From NCBI GenBank assembly GCA_963840425.1, contig CAWIYZ010000007.1:62001-126000 (forward strand): a DNA stretch of 64,000 nt, in the 5' to 3' direction. Below the pieces are notes generated by a model, which did not search any database, was not told the DNA's origin, and saw only the letters and a list, made by a program, of their open reading frames with translations. This stretch comes from CADEFX01 sp963840425. Its GTDB lineage: Bacteria; Pseudomonadota; Alphaproteobacteria; Rhizobiales; Hyphomicrobiaceae. Within the stretch, counting starts at the first letter, position 1; the number at the start of each line of letters is the position of its first letter. Positions 9,375 through 17,906 of the stretch are shown here, in pieces. The translations under genes and the position numbers were made by a program.

Positions 9375-10085
9375 ATGGCCTCCAATGCATTGTTCGCTGA
9401 AGTTGCCACACTGGCGGGTGATCCGGCACGTGCCGGCATGCTGCACGCGCTGATGGACGGTCGCGCGCTCACGGCATCCGAGCTGGCGCACGTGGCCGGC
9501 ATCACGGCGCAGACAGCCAGCAGCCATCTGGCGCGCATGGTCACCGCCGGCCTCCTGTCGGTCGAGAAGCAGGGCCGGCACCGCTACCATCGTCTTGCCT
9601 CGCCGGCTGTGGCGCAGATGATGGAAAGCATCATGCGCGTAGCCTCGGATCTGGAGCCGGCGCAGCGGCGTGTCGTCATCGGTCCGCGCGATGCAGCGCT
9701 GCGCGAGGCGCGTACCTGCTACGACCATCTCGCCGGTCGTCTCGGCGTGGCGCTGGCCGATGCGCTGGTCGCCGGCGGTCATGCCGAGCTTGCGGGCGAC
9801 GGCGGCGTGATCACCGAAACCGGGGCCGCATTCCTCGGCAAGGTCGGCATCGATGTCGAGGCGCTGCAAGCTCGCCGTGGCACGCGTCCCGCGCGCATCC
9901 TGTGCCGACCGTGCCTCGACTGGAGCGAGCGCCGGCCGCATCTGGCCGGCGCGGTCGGCGCAGCGCTCTGCGCGCATAGCCTTGCCAAGGGTTGGGTGCG
10001 CCGCATCGACGGCACACGCGCCGTAGCCGTCACGCCCAAGGGGCAGCGTGTTTATCGCGAGGACTTCGGCGCGCGATTGGGGTGA
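9375..10085 (+). CDS. ArsR-family winged-helix transcriptional regulator
   Basis: A 236-residue regulator. Residues 1-90 form the winged helix: LAGDPARAGMLHALMDG, the recognition helix region AGITAQTASSHLARMV, and the wing KQGRHRYHRL. The C-terminal half is longer than in metal-sensing ArsR proteins and ends in a conserved region with RILCRPCLDWSERRPHLAG. This architecture is common in alphaproteobacteria and its ligand is unknown. The start at 9375 is chosen because of AGGAG at 9361-9365. It is divergent from the DUF1127-MFS pair, which it may control. Confidence 0.85.
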   Translation: MASNALFAEVATLAGDPARAGMLHALMDGRALTASELAHVAGITAQTASSHLARMVTAGLLSVEKQGRHRYHRLASPAVAQMMESIMRVASDLEPAQRRVVIGPRDAALREARTCYDHLAGRLGVALADALVAGGHAELAGDGGVITETGAAFLGKVGIDVEALQARRGTRPARILCRPCLDWSERRPHLAGAVGAALCAHSLAKGWVRRIDGTRAVAVTPKGQRVYREDFGARLG

Positions 10086-10163
10086 GGCCGAGGTGTCTCA
10101 AGAGCTCGCAGACAAACTTCCTCTCCTCCCGTGGAGACCTTCGCACAATCTCATTTATTGCGT

Positions 10164-10224
10164 CCCCGGCCAACGCGGGTCCGCACGGAGCGCGGCTCCG
10201 CCGCGACGCGCGATTGAGCCGGGG
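10164..10224. repeat. nested palindrome, intergenic repeat
   Basis: Outer arms CCCCGGC (10164-10170) and GCCGGGG (10218-10224) enclose a second hairpin CGGAGC-GCG-GCTCCG. It lies just after the ArsR-type gene and could serve as its terminator. It resembles the dispersed GC-rich palindromes of Hyphomicrobiales. Confidence 0.5.
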
Positions 10225-10261
10225 TCTTTCCCGTTTCATTGAGGCACCGAGAGCGATACAA

Positions 10262-10482
10262 TAGGCGGGAAAGGTTGCATCTTGTGCACGGCTGGGTTTG
10301 GCGGGTCTCGTTTCAGCGACGACTCGCGGACCATGGGCTGGCTGGGACGGATGGCCGTCCGTCCCAGCCGGTGGTGCACGGTCGCGTGAAGGTCGACCCT
10401 TGCGGTTGCCCGGGATCTGGACCCACACCGCCGCGTCCTGCCATCCGAACGGTAGTGAGACCTGTGACGGTCGTATGCAATC
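10262..10482 (+). ncRNA. non-coding leader of the IS110 element, candidate bridge RNA region
   Basis: About 220 bases without a convincing gene lie directly upstream of the IS110 transposase. They include a strong hairpin at 10340-10369: GGCTGGGACGGATGG pairs with CCGTCCGTCCCAGCC with one mismatch. IS110-group elements are known to encode a structured bridge RNA in the non-coding end before the transposase, with loops that pair with donor and target DNA. The position and structure fit. The loops were not matched to target or donor sequence here, and the RNA ends are guesses. Confidence 0.35.
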
Positions 10483-11493
10483 ATGGATGCTCGAATGACG
10501 ATCGATAGCCTCGCCGCGATTCCCCTCCGCTTCAAGCATGTGATCGCGTTCGAGGTATCGAAGGCCGAACTTGTTGTGCAAAGCTTTCCCGACGGGAGGC
10601 CGTTGCGTATCGCCAACCGGCGCGCCGCCATCGCCAAGGCCATCCGGCGGGAGCGTACCCGCAATGGCAAGCTCGGGCTCGGGCCGCTGCTCGTCGTCTG
10701 CGAGGCGACCGGCAGCTATGGCAGGCAGATCGTCGAGGTCGCGCACCAGCTCGGTGTCGCCATGCACCGCGCCCACGGCTCGCGCGTGCGTGCCTTCGCC
10801 CGCTTCAAAGGGCAACTCGCCAAGTCCGATGCCATCGATGTCGGCATGGTCGGCGCCTACGCTCTGGCGAGCGAGGGCTTGGCCCTGCATGTGCCCGATC
10901 GCGCCGAGCAGAAGCGGCTCAGGGCCTTGATCGATCGGCGCAGCCAGGTATGCGACCTGATCGAAGCCGAGCGTTGCCGGCTCGAGCATGTCGAAGAGAA
11001 GGACATCGAGCGGATGATTGCCGCGCATATCCGGACCCTCGAGATGCAGAAGCGCCGAATCGAGGCATCGCTCGACGAGCTTGCCGAAAGCGATGCGACG
11101 TTCGCCAAGGCCTGCCGGCTGATGCGCTCGGTCAAAGGCGTCGGCACGATGACGCCGCTCGCCTTGCTCGCCTACCTGCCCGAGATCGGCGCCGTCTCGC
11201 GCGAGACCATCGCCGCCCTCGCCGGCCTGGCGCCGTTCGATCGCGACAGCGGCACGAGTACGGGGCGACGCCACGTCGCCGCCGGACGCGCACCGGCCCG
11301 CCAGGCCCTCTACATGCCCGCGACCGTCGCCATCCGCCACAACGCCCATCTGAAGGCCCTGTTCGATCGCCTGATCGCCAGAGGCAGACCCTTCAAGGCG
11401 GCGATCACCGCCGTCATGCGCAAGCTGCTCGTCATCCTCAATGCCGTCGTCGCCAGCGGTCGACCCTGCCACATGGCGGGCGCCGCCCGTTGA
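10483..11493 (+). CDS. IS110-family transposase (DEDD recombinase)
   Basis: A 336-residue recombinase. The N-terminal RuvC-like domain shows CEATGSYG (Glu) and KSDAIDVGMVGAYA (two Asp). The C-terminal Transposase_20 domain shows MRSVKGVGTMTPLALLAYLPEIG, then PFDRDSGTSTGRR with the conserved serine region. The first catalytic position, normally Asp in a GIDVSK-like motif, reads FEVSK here, so Asp is replaced by Glu. That could reduce or abolish activity. The length is normal and there is no frameshift. IS110 enzymes act with a bridge RNA to recombine DNA. Confidence 0.92.
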   Translation: MDARMTIDSLAAIPLRFKHVIAFEVSKAELVVQSFPDGRPLRIANRRAAIAKAIRRERTRNGKLGLGPLLVVCEATGSYGRQIVEVAHQLGVAMHRAHGSRVRAFARFKGQLAKSDAIDVGMVGAYALASEGLALHVPDRAEQKRLRALIDRRSQVCDLIEAERCRLEHVEEKDIERMIAAHIRTLEMQKRRIEASLDELAESDATFAKACRLMRSVKGVGTMTPLALLAYLPEIGAVSRETIAALAGLAPFDRDSGTSTGRRHVAAGRAPARQALYMPATVAIRHNAHLKALFDRLIARGRPFKAAITAVMRKLLVILNAVVASGRPCHMAGAAR

Positions 11494-12533
11494 AACCATC
11501 CAGTCATGCCGGAAACCGCCTTGACAAAACAGACGGTAGATCCCGGAGAGCCGCGCCGAGGCGCGGCTTCCGGGAACGCAGATGGGGTTGGGCAGAGAGA
11601 TCCACACTTCCGTCTTGTTCTCGGGTCGACCGCGTGCACTCGATGCGACTCACGCCACCTCTGCTCCACCGTCATCGCCGTGCCCGCGACCGTGGTGCGG
11701 CGCATGTCGCGTGGCTGGGTCTCGTCGAAGCGTCGCACGCGGTGCATAGTCTGGCGATTGTCCCACATGACGAGGTCGCCTGGCTGCCACTTGTGCGCGT
11801 AGACGTACTTGGGCTGCACCGCGTGCTCGGTCAGGTCGCGGATGAAGGCGCGCCCTTCCGGCACCGGCCAGCCGACGATGCTGCCGATATGCGAGGAGAG
11901 GTAGAGCGACTTGCGGCCCGTGGCCGGATGCACGCGCACCAGGCGCTGGCGCACCGGGCGGAAGGAGCGCAGCTCCTCGTCGCTGAACTCGGTGAAGCCG
12001 AGCGCGCCGCGCGAATGGAGCTGGGAGTGCTCGCACACCAGCGGCTCGATCTCGGCCTTCGTATCGGCATCGAGATCGTCGTAGGCCGCGCACATGTTAG
12101 CGAACTCGGTATTACCGCCCTTTGCCGCCACCACGCGTCCTGAGAGGATCGAGTACGTCGGCGGCACGGCCCGGAACGAGCCGTCCGAATGCCAGAGCTG
12201 GTTGCCGAGGTTGAACAGCCGCCGCCGGTCGTCTCGCGCCAGCACCTTGTTGTCCTTGTCGAGGTTCGACACGTCCACCATGGCCGGCGCCAGGCGGTAC
12301 TCGCTGGCCTTGCGGATGCTGCCGCCACGCGCGCCTTCCAGGTCGCCAAAGCTTTGCGTGAAAGCCATCTGCTGATCGTCGGTGATGGACTGGCGGTGAA
12401 ACACCAGCACGCCGTAGCGGTCGATGGCATCGCGCACGGCCGCGCTGTCAGCAGCGCTTATGGGGTCTCGCAAGTCGATGCCGCTCACACGGGCAGCGAA
12501 ACCTGGTGTCAACTCGGTCAGCTCGATCGGCAT
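11310..12533 (-). CDS. TauD/TfdA-family Fe(II)/2-oxoglutarate dioxygenase, 3' end altered by the IS110 element
   Basis: This is an alpha-ketoglutarate dependent dioxygenase. The first iron-binding pair is in LWHSDGSFR (HxD). The distal His and the 2-oxoglutarate-binding Arg are in DLVMWDNRQTMHRVRRF and RRTTVAG. The start at 12533 (MPIELTELTPGF) is the normal family start; the upstream ATG at 12575 is less likely. Homologues end shortly after RRTTV, at about 11650. Here the frame reads on through the hairpin and into the IS110 gene in antisense, giving about 110 foreign residues. The catalytic part is complete. Likely substrates are sulfonates, 2,4-D-like ethers or other small acids. Confidence 0.8.
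   Translation of the reverse strand: MPIELTELTPGFAARVSGIDLRDPISAADSAAVRDAIDRYGVLVFHRQSITDDQQMAFTQSFGDLEGARGGSIRKASEYRLAPAMVDVSNLDKDNKVLARDDRRRLFNLGNQLWHSDGSFRAVPPTYSILSGRVVAAKGGNTEFANMCAAYDDLDADTKAEIEPLVCEHSQLHSRGALGFTEFSDEELRSFRPVRQRLVRVHPATGRKSLYLSSHIGSIVGWPVPEGRAFIRDLTEHAVQPKYVYAHKWQPGDLVMWDNRQTMHRVRRFDETQPRDMRRTTVAGTAMTVEQRWRESHRVHAVDPRTRRKCGSLCPTPSAFPEAAPRRGSPGSTVCFVKAVSGMTGWFQRAAPAMWQGRPLATTALRMTSSLRMTAVIAALKGLPLAIRRSNRAFRWALWRMATVAGM
11541..11574. terminator. strong GC hairpin between IS110 and the dioxygenase gene
   Basis: TCCCGGA and GCCGCGCC pair with GGCGCGGC and TCCGGGA to form a nearly perfect 15-pair stem. No T-run follows on either strand, so termination is not certain. It may instead be a dispersed palindrome. 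Confidence 0.4.
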
Positions 12534-12759
12534 GGTGCGCCTCGCCTCCAACGTGCCGTCGGATGAGTGAAACACACTGGCGCGCTCGATAAAAGAGCAA
12601 GAAGCGTCTCACTCCGTGCTTGACCGCCACTGCTCTGGTCACCGAAGATCAAGATGCAGGCGCCCTCAACACGGACCTGCCAAGACAAGAGTTAGCCGCA
12701 ACGGCGGCACTGACATCGGGTGTCGAGCGCACTCGAGAGTATGTCGAGGGAGGTTGCCC

Positions 12760-13755
12760 ATGTCGTCGCAGCTGTTGCGCTACGCCTTTCCCTTATCGCT
12801 TGTGCTTCTTGCATGGTCGTTCATGTCGGACGTCCCCGTACGCGCACAGGAGTTGAGCATGGGCAATGTCAATCCGCCCAAGCACGGCACCTCGCTCGCC
12901 GCGCAGGAGTTCGCGGACAAGTTTACGGAGCTCACCAAAACTAAGATTGCTCACCATCATTCCGGCGCACTCGGCGGTGAGCGCGAGATTGCCCAGCAGA
13001 TTCAGCTCGGTGCTGTCGATCTTGGTCCGATCACCACCGCGCCGCTCTCCACGCTCATTCCGGAGATGTCGGTCTTCCAGCTGCCTTACATCTTTCGCGA
13101 CTACGATCACGTGTTCAAAGCGCTCGACGGCAGCGACACGCTGACGAAATACTACGAGGGCGTTCTCGATAGGAAGGGGCTGAAGCTCGTCGGTTTCATC
13201 GCCGCCGGCTACCGCGGCATCTACGGCCATGGTGCCATCAACGGGCTCGACGACGTCAAGGGCAAGAAGGTGCGTGTGCAGGAGGACAAGATCCTCGTCG
13301 CCACCTTCAAGGCACTCGGCATGATCTCGACTCCCATCGCCTTCCCCGAAGTGGCAACCGCTTTGCAGACCAAAGTCATCGACTTCGCGGAGGGAGGTGT
13401 AAACACCTTCTACCACAACAAGTTTTACGACATCGTCAAATACGTTGCTGATGTGCGTCACACGCATCAGGCCGTGGCCTTGATCATGTCCAAGGCCAGC
13501 TTTGCCAAGCAGGACGCGGCAGGACAGAAAGCCGTCGCCGATGCGTGGGCGCATGCGCGCACCTTCAATCGCAAGTTCATCCTGGACGAGGACAAGAGCA
13601 TCCAGGATCAGGTTCGGGCCAAGGGCGTCACCATCACCAAGCCCAATGCCGCGCCGTTCCTGGCGGCGACGCAGAGCGTGTACGAGGAATTCTACGCCTC
13701 GCCGGCCGGCAAGGAGGCGAAGGCGATGGTCGACTACATCCAAGGCATCAAGTAG
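12760..13755 (+). CDS. dctP: TRAP transporter solute receptor DctP-family
   Basis: A 331-residue periplasmic receptor of a TRAP transporter. There is a signal peptide of about 29 residues ending in VRAQE, then the DctP fold with HHHSGALGGEREIAQQIQLGAVDLG and the binding-site region VRVQEDKILVATFKALGM, where the Arg that binds a carboxylate normally sits. The start at 12760 has GAGGGAGG at 12746-12753. It is followed by dctQ after 18 bases and dctM, a complete TRAP operon. The substrate is probably an organic acid. Confidence 0.9.
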   Translation: MSSQLLRYAFPLSLVLLAWSFMSDVPVRAQELSMGNVNPPKHGTSLAAQEFADKFTELTKTKIAHHHSGALGGEREIAQQIQLGAVDLGPITTAPLSTLIPEMSVFQLPYIFRDYDHVFKALDGSDTLTKYYEGVLDRKGLKLVGFIAAGYRGIYGHGAINGLDDVKGKKVRVQEDKILVATFKALGMISTPIAFPEVATALQTKVIDFAEGGVNTFYHNKFYDIVKYVADVRHTHQAVALIMSKASFAKQDAAGQKAVADAWAHARTFNRKFILDEDKSIQDQVRAKGVTITKPNAAPFLAATQSVYEEFYASPAGKEAKAMVDYIQGIK

Positions 13756-13773
13756 CGAGCATCGAACCGCGGC

Positions 13774-14295
13774 ATGGCGGCTTCTCCCGGTCATGGTTCG
13801 GAAGGCGCGGAGACTGCGCCGACGGCGTGGGCGCGCTTTTACGGTGCGCTGGGGCATATCGGCGGATTGATCCTGGCCATCATGGCCGGGGCCGTCTTCC
13901 TGCAGGTCGTGCTGCGGTTCCTGGGCCGCACCGGCATCGACGGCCTCGAGGAAGTGCCGCGCTATCTCTTCGTCTGGCTGGTCATGATTGGCGCCGCCGC
14001 CGCCATGTGGCGCAACGAGCACACAATTCTCGACTACTTCCTCAATCTTTTTGGTTCCCGCTCGCGCGCGCTCATCATCATATTCACCAATGCGGTGAGC
14101 ATCCTTCTCTTCGCCTACCTCATCAAGCTCAGCTTTACGCTGGTGCCCAACGCCCAATTCCAGACCAGCCCTGGACTGCAACTGCCGCTCGGGTACGTCT
14201 TTGCCGCCATTCCGATTGGCTCTGCACTGATTATCCTGCCGATGCTGCGCAACATATACTTCGCGCTGAGGACGATATGGCCGAAGTCCTCCTGA
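13774..14295 (+). CDS. dctQ: TRAP transporter small permease DctQ-family
   Basis: A 173-residue membrane protein with four hydrophobic segments. It carries the DctQ pattern VVLRFLGRTGIDGLEEVPRY, then WLVMIGAAAAMWRNEHTILDYF, where the Glu and the acidic/His region are conserved in the family. It forms the small membrane subunit with DctM. Its last 19 bases overlap the start of dctM. Confidence 0.9.
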   Translation: MAASPGHGSEGAETAPTAWARFYGALGHIGGLILAIMAGAVFLQVVLRFLGRTGIDGLEEVPRYLFVWLVMIGAAAAMWRNEHTILDYFLNLFGSRSRALIIIFTNAVSILLFAYLIKLSFTLVPNAQFQTSPGLQLPLGYVFAAIPIGSALIILPMLRNIYFALRTIWPKSS

Positions 14296-15563
14296 TTACC
14301 TTTCTGATCTTCATCCTGCTCGGCCAGCCGATCAGCATTGCGCTGGGCGTCGGCGCCTTGGTTGCGTCCTTCTTCTACTCCGCGCTCAATCCGATCATCA
14401 TCCCGACCCGCTTCGTCGGCCTCCTATCGGACTCCTATCTGCTGTTGTCGGCGCCGCTGTTCATTCTCGCCGGCAACGTCGCCGCCCGCGGCGGCGTCGC
14501 GCGCGTCATCATCGATCTTGCCACCGCGGTGGTCGGCCGCTTCCGCGGCGGTCTCGCCTACGTCAATGTCGTCGACAGCATGTTCTTCGGCGGCATCTCG
14601 GGCTCGGCGGTGGCCGACGTGTCGGCGCTCGGCACCTTCCTGATCCCGCAGATGGTGCGCAAAGGTTACGACCTCGATTTCGCGACGGCGCTCACCGTCT
14701 CCACCGCCGTTGTCGCGCCCATCATCCCGCCGTCGATCATCGCCGTCATCTATGCCTGGATGGCGGACGAGTCGGTGGCCGCCATGTTCGCGGCCGGCGT
14801 CATTCCGGGCCTCCTGGTCGGCGCCGGCATGGCCGTGCCGGTATTCGTCATTGCCCGCAAGCGCAACTATCCCAGGGAGGCACCGCCGACGCTGCCGGAG
14901 TTCATGGCCGTGCTGCGCAATGCGCTGCCGGCATTGCTCATTCCCGTCATCATCATGGGCGGGATTCTGTTCGGCTGGTTCACGCCGACCGAGGCCGCTG
15001 CCGTTGCCGTCGTCTACGGGCTCGTCGTGCCCCCCATCTTCTACAAGGAGCCCGCACTCCGCGAGCTGCCGGCGATCTTTGCCGACTCCGCACGCCTGTC
15101 GGGCATCATCGGCATGATAATCGGTTTTGTCGGCGCCTTCGGCTGGGTGCTCTCGTATTCGAAGTTCCCGTTCAAAGTGGCCGAGGCCATCGCTGCCATC
15201 GCGCCCGAGTGGTGGCTGTTCATCCTGCTTGTCATTGTCCTGTACATTGCACTCGGCACGTTTCTGACGCCCTCGGAGATCATCCTCGTCACGGTGCCGG
15301 TGCTGCTGCCCGTGGCGCAGGCGGCCGGCGTGCACCCGGTGCACTTCGGACTGGTGTGCGTAGTAGCCTCTGCCATCGGCCACATCACGCCGCCGGTGGG
15401 TCTGTGCCTGTTCGTTGGCATGGCCATCAGCGGTCTGCCGATGGACAAGCTCGTGCGCCCGCTATTGCCGTTCCTGGGCGCCATCGTGGCGATGCTGCTG
15501 CTCGTCGCCTTCGTGCCCGAGATCGCGCTGTTCCTGCCACGCTACCTGGGCTTCATCCGCTAG
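14277..15563 (+). CDS. dctM: TRAP transporter large permease DctM-family
   Basis: A 428-residue membrane protein starting at the ATG at 14277 inside the end of dctQ. It has the family features: GVGALVASFFYS, a long stretch with GGISGSAVADVSALGTFLIP, the second repeat with FLTPSEIILVTVPVLLPV, and GHITPPVGLCLFVG. Length and helix pattern are normal. The longer open frame that begins upstream at 13545 is not its start. It exchanges Na+ for the solute delivered by DctP. Confidence 0.92.
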   Translation: MAEVLLITFLIFILLGQPISIALGVGALVASFFYSALNPIIIPTRFVGLLSDSYLLLSAPLFILAGNVAARGGVARVIIDLATAVVGRFRGGLAYVNVVDSMFFGGISGSAVADVSALGTFLIPQMVRKGYDLDFATALTVSTAVVAPIIPPSIIAVIYAWMADESVAAMFAAGVIPGLLVGAGMAVPVFVIARKRNYPREAPPTLPEFMAVLRNALPALLIPVIIMGGILFGWFTPTEAAAVAVVYGLVVPPIFYKEPALRELPAIFADSARLSGIIGMIIGFVGAFGWVLSYSKFPFKVAEAIAAIAPEWWLFILLVIVLYIALGTFLTPSEIILVTVPVLLPVAQAAGVHPVHFGLVCVVASAIGHITPPVGLCLFVGMAISGLPMDKLVRPLLPFLGAIVAMLLLVAFVPEIALFLPRYLGFIR

Positions 15564-15689
15564 AATTTCTGCAAGCCCTCCGTATCCACACGCGTATCAC
15601 TGCGAGGATCTTTTCGCGACAAGTTGCAATTCCGCCTTAGATACGCGCATACTGAGAATGTCTAGGGAGCGATAACAAAGCCAAAGTGA

Positions 15690-16157
15690 GTGGCTGTGAA
15701 ACGCGCGTGGCAAGCCGCGAGCCTCATGTTGCTCGCGGCATTTGCGTCCGTCGTCTGGCAGGTCCGGGATCTGGCGCTTTTCGATAAGCTCGGTCCGGGT
15801 CCGGGATTCTTTCCGCTTTGCCTGTCGATTATCGGCGGTGTCCTGGTCGTGGCGCTGCTGGTGCAGAGCGTGCGCGGGGCGCCGGCCAATGTCGGTGCGG
15901 TGTCCGTGCTGCCGGCGCGGGATGCCTGGTTCCGGCCCGCAGCGGTGCTCGTGCTGTTGGCCATGGTGGTCGCGCTGCTCGATCCGCTCGGCTATCGGCT
16001 AACATTGCTCGCGTTCATTGTCCTGCTCCTGCCCGCACTCGGCGCGCGCAATCCGATCGCCATCGCGCTGTGCTCGGTGGTCGGCAGTTTTGGCCTGTTC
16101 CACCTCTTCAACAAGTGGCTGAAGGTCATTCTGCCTACCGGCGCCTTCGGGATCTGA
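15690..16157 (+). CDS. tctB: tripartite tricarboxylate transporter TctB-family small permease
   Basis: A 155-residue membrane protein with four hydrophobic segments and the TctB feature KLGPGPGFFPL near the first periplasmic loop, plus FNKWLKVILPTG at the end. It starts at a GTG and lies five bases before tctA. The spacing from the TRAP operon is 126 bases and includes an 8-base inverted repeat (CGCGTATC at 15591-15598 and GATACGCG at 15640-15647), so it probably has its own promoter. Confidence 0.88.
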   Translation: MAVKRAWQAASLMLLAAFASVVWQVRDLALFDKLGPGPGFFPLCLSIIGGVLVVALLVQSVRGAPANVGAVSVLPARDAWFRPAAVLVLLAMVVALLDPLGYRLTLLAFIVLLLPALGARNPIAIALCSVVGSFGLFHLFNKWLKVILPTGAFGI

Positions 16158-16161
16158 TGCG

Positions 16162-17658
16162 ATGGATACCCTGGCGCATCTGGGTGCAGGGCTGGTTGCG
16201 GCGCTGGGTTGGCAGAATCTTACCTTCGCCGTCATTGGTTGTGTGCTCGGGACGCTGATCGGCGTGTTGCCGGGCCTCGGGCCGGCAGCGGGCACCGCCA
16301 TCCTCATCCCCTTGACGTTCAAGCTCGATGCGACTGGGGCCATCATCATGCTGAGCGCCATCTATTACGGCGCCATGTACGGCGGCACCATCACATCCGT
16401 GCTGATCAATGTGCCGGGTGAGGCGGCGAGTGTGGTGACGTGCATCGACGGTCACCAGATGGCGAAACAAGGTCGCGCCGGCACGGCGCTTGGCATCGCC
16501 GCGATCGGCTCGTTCATTGGCGGCATCGTGGCGACCATTGCGCTGGTGGCTGTCGCGCCTCCACTCGCCAAGTTCGCCTTGAGCTTTGGGCCGCCCGAGT
16601 TCTTCGCGCTGATGCTGGTTGGACTCTGTCTGGTCACTGCACTGGCTGGAAGCTCGCTGATCGCGGGGCTGTTGATGGCCGTGGTCGGATTGCTGCTGGC
16701 GCTGGTCGGCGTCGATCCCGTGCGCGGTGCGCCACGCCTGACCTACGACGTCTTCGAGCTCTATGACGGCATCGGCCTCGTCCCGGTGGCGATGGGGTTG
16801 TTCGGGATCTCCGAGATCCTGCTGACCGCCGAGAATCCCTACCGTCAGGTCATCAATACCAACCTGACGAGGTTGCTACCGAGTCGTGAGGAATGGCGGC
16901 GGTGCCAGGGCGCGATTGCGCGTGCATCAGGTATCGGCGTTGTCCTCGGGCTCATTCCCGGCGTCGGTGCGATCGTGCCGACCTTCATGGCCTACATCCT
17001 GGAAAAGAAGCTGTCGAAAGAACCGGAGCGCTTCGGCGCAGGCGCCATCGAAGGAGTGGCGGCGCCGGAGACGGCCAACAATGCCTACGCCAGCGCCTCG
17101 ATGATTCCGCTGTTGACGCTCGGGATTCCAAGCTCTCCCACCATTGCGATTCTGATGGGCGCCTTCATCATCAACGGCTTGAGCCCCGGTCCTTTCCTGT
17201 TCGCGGAGAAGCCGGACCTGGTGTGGGCCGTCATCGCGAGTTTCTTCCTCGGCAACGTGATCCTGCTTGTCCTCAATTTGCCGTTGGTCGGGTTATGGGC
17301 CCGGCTCCTACGCATCCCCTATCAGTACATCTGCGTCGGCACGCTCGTGTTCTGCGTCATTGGCGCCTACAGCCTGCGTCAGAACGTGTTCGACGTCGGC
17401 GTGATGCTGGTTTTCGGCGTCATCGGCTACCTGATGCGCAAGATCGACCTGCCAATGGCGCCGCTGATACTCGGGCTCATCCTCGGCAAGGAGATCGAGC
17501 GGTCGCTGCGCACCTCGCTGGAGATGTCGGGCGGCGATTTCTCGATTTTCTTCACTCGGCCATTGTGTCTCTCACTGCTCGCCGTCGCGTTCATCGCCCT
17601 GGTCGTGTCGGCCTTCAACATGGCGCCGCGCGAGGTGAGAAAGGCCGAGCCGGACTAG
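16162..17658 (+). CDS. tctA: tripartite tricarboxylate transporter TctA-family large permease
   Basis: A 498-residue membrane protein. It shows the two family signatures: LPGLGPAAGTAILIPLTF in the first half and GLIPGVGAIVPTFMAYILEKKLSKEPERFG with GVAAPETANNAYA in the second. About 11-12 helices are expected. With TctB and the downstream TctC it makes a complete secondary transporter for a di- or tricarboxylate or a related anion. The lengths and order match characterised systems. Confidence 0.92.
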   Translation: MDTLAHLGAGLVAALGWQNLTFAVIGCVLGTLIGVLPGLGPAAGTAILIPLTFKLDATGAIIMLSAIYYGAMYGGTITSVLINVPGEAASVVTCIDGHQMAKQGRAGTALGIAAIGSFIGGIVATIALVAVAPPLAKFALSFGPPEFFALMLVGLCLVTALAGSSLIAGLLMAVVGLLLALVGVDPVRGAPRLTYDVFELYDGIGLVPVAMGLFGISEILLTAENPYRQVINTNLTRLLPSREEWRRCQGAIARASGIGVVLGLIPGVGAIVPTFMAYILEKKLSKEPERFGAGAIEGVAAPETANNAYASASMIPLLTLGIPSSPTIAILMGAFIINGLSPGPFLFAEKPDLVWAVIASFFLGNVILLVLNLPLVGLWARLLRIPYQYICVGTLVFCVIGAYSLRQNVFDVGVMLVFGVIGYLMRKIDLPMAPLILGLILGKEIERSLRTSLEMSGGDFSIFFTRPLCLSLLAVAFIALVVSAFNMAPREVRKAEPD

Positions 17659-17667
17659 AGCGCGATC

Positions 17668-17703
17668 GCCTCACATGGAAGCCCTGCCGCTTCCATGTGA
17701 GGT
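17668..17703. repeat. palindromic element after tctA
   Basis: CCTCACATGGAAG and CTTCCATGTGAGG form a perfect 13-pair hairpin with a short loop, ten bases after the tctA stop. A related copy (ATCGCCTCAC(A/G)TGG) is found after tctC at 18890-18926. This is a dispersed intergenic repeat that may also act as a terminator or mRNA-stabilising stem. Confidence 0.7.
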
Positions 17704-17731
17704 GTGAAACGCACTCTAAACTTGGGAGAGG

Positions 17732-17804
17732 AGAGCAGGATTCACGCTTCGGCCGAGACGTCCCTCGATTGGAAAAGTGATTCAATCCGAAGCGATCCTG
17801 CTCT
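17732..17804. repeat. large inverted repeat, intergenic mosaic-type element
   Basis: The left arm AGAGCAGGAT..CGCTTCGG (17732-17752) pairs with the right arm CCGAAGCG.ATCCTGCTCT (17787-17804). The centre includes TTGGAAAAGTGATTCAAT. This arrangement resembles the intergenic mosaic repeats common in Rhizobiales genomes. It lies between tctA and tctC. Confidence 0.65.
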
Positions 17805-17906
17805 AAAGCGGAGTACCAAAAGAAGTTGCGCAATGCCGCAAGGCTGGGCCGTATGCCCCAAGAACTCAGAAAATCGAAACATCTCGACCGTCAGGAGGAA
17901 ATTGTC

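Larger units (their letters stand above)
10262..11540 (+). mobile_element. IS110-family insertion sequence (ends approximate)
   Basis: The element consists of the non-coding leader and the transposase gene at 10483-11493. IS110 elements lack clear terminal inverted repeats and usually make no target duplication, so the borders cannot be set from one copy. The right end is placed near CTTGACAAAACAGACGG (11520-11536), which resembles IS110 right ends, and the left end after the palindrome of the preceding gene. The tauD-type gene on the other side has lost its stop codon, consistent with insertion into its 3' end. Confidence 0.5.

Noticed and set aside
10030..11607. A 525-codon minus-strand open frame opposite the transposase
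   Set aside because: It is a shadow of the IS110 gene in high-GC DNA; the plus-strand protein has the full family motifs and the minus one has none.
12793..14181. A 462-codon minus-strand open frame opposite dctP/dctQ
   Set aside because: It lies antisense to two well-supported TRAP genes and has no domain pattern.
13545..15563. A 672-codon frame covering dctQ and dctM
   Set aside because: The first part is out of frame with dctQ; the real dctM begins at 14277.
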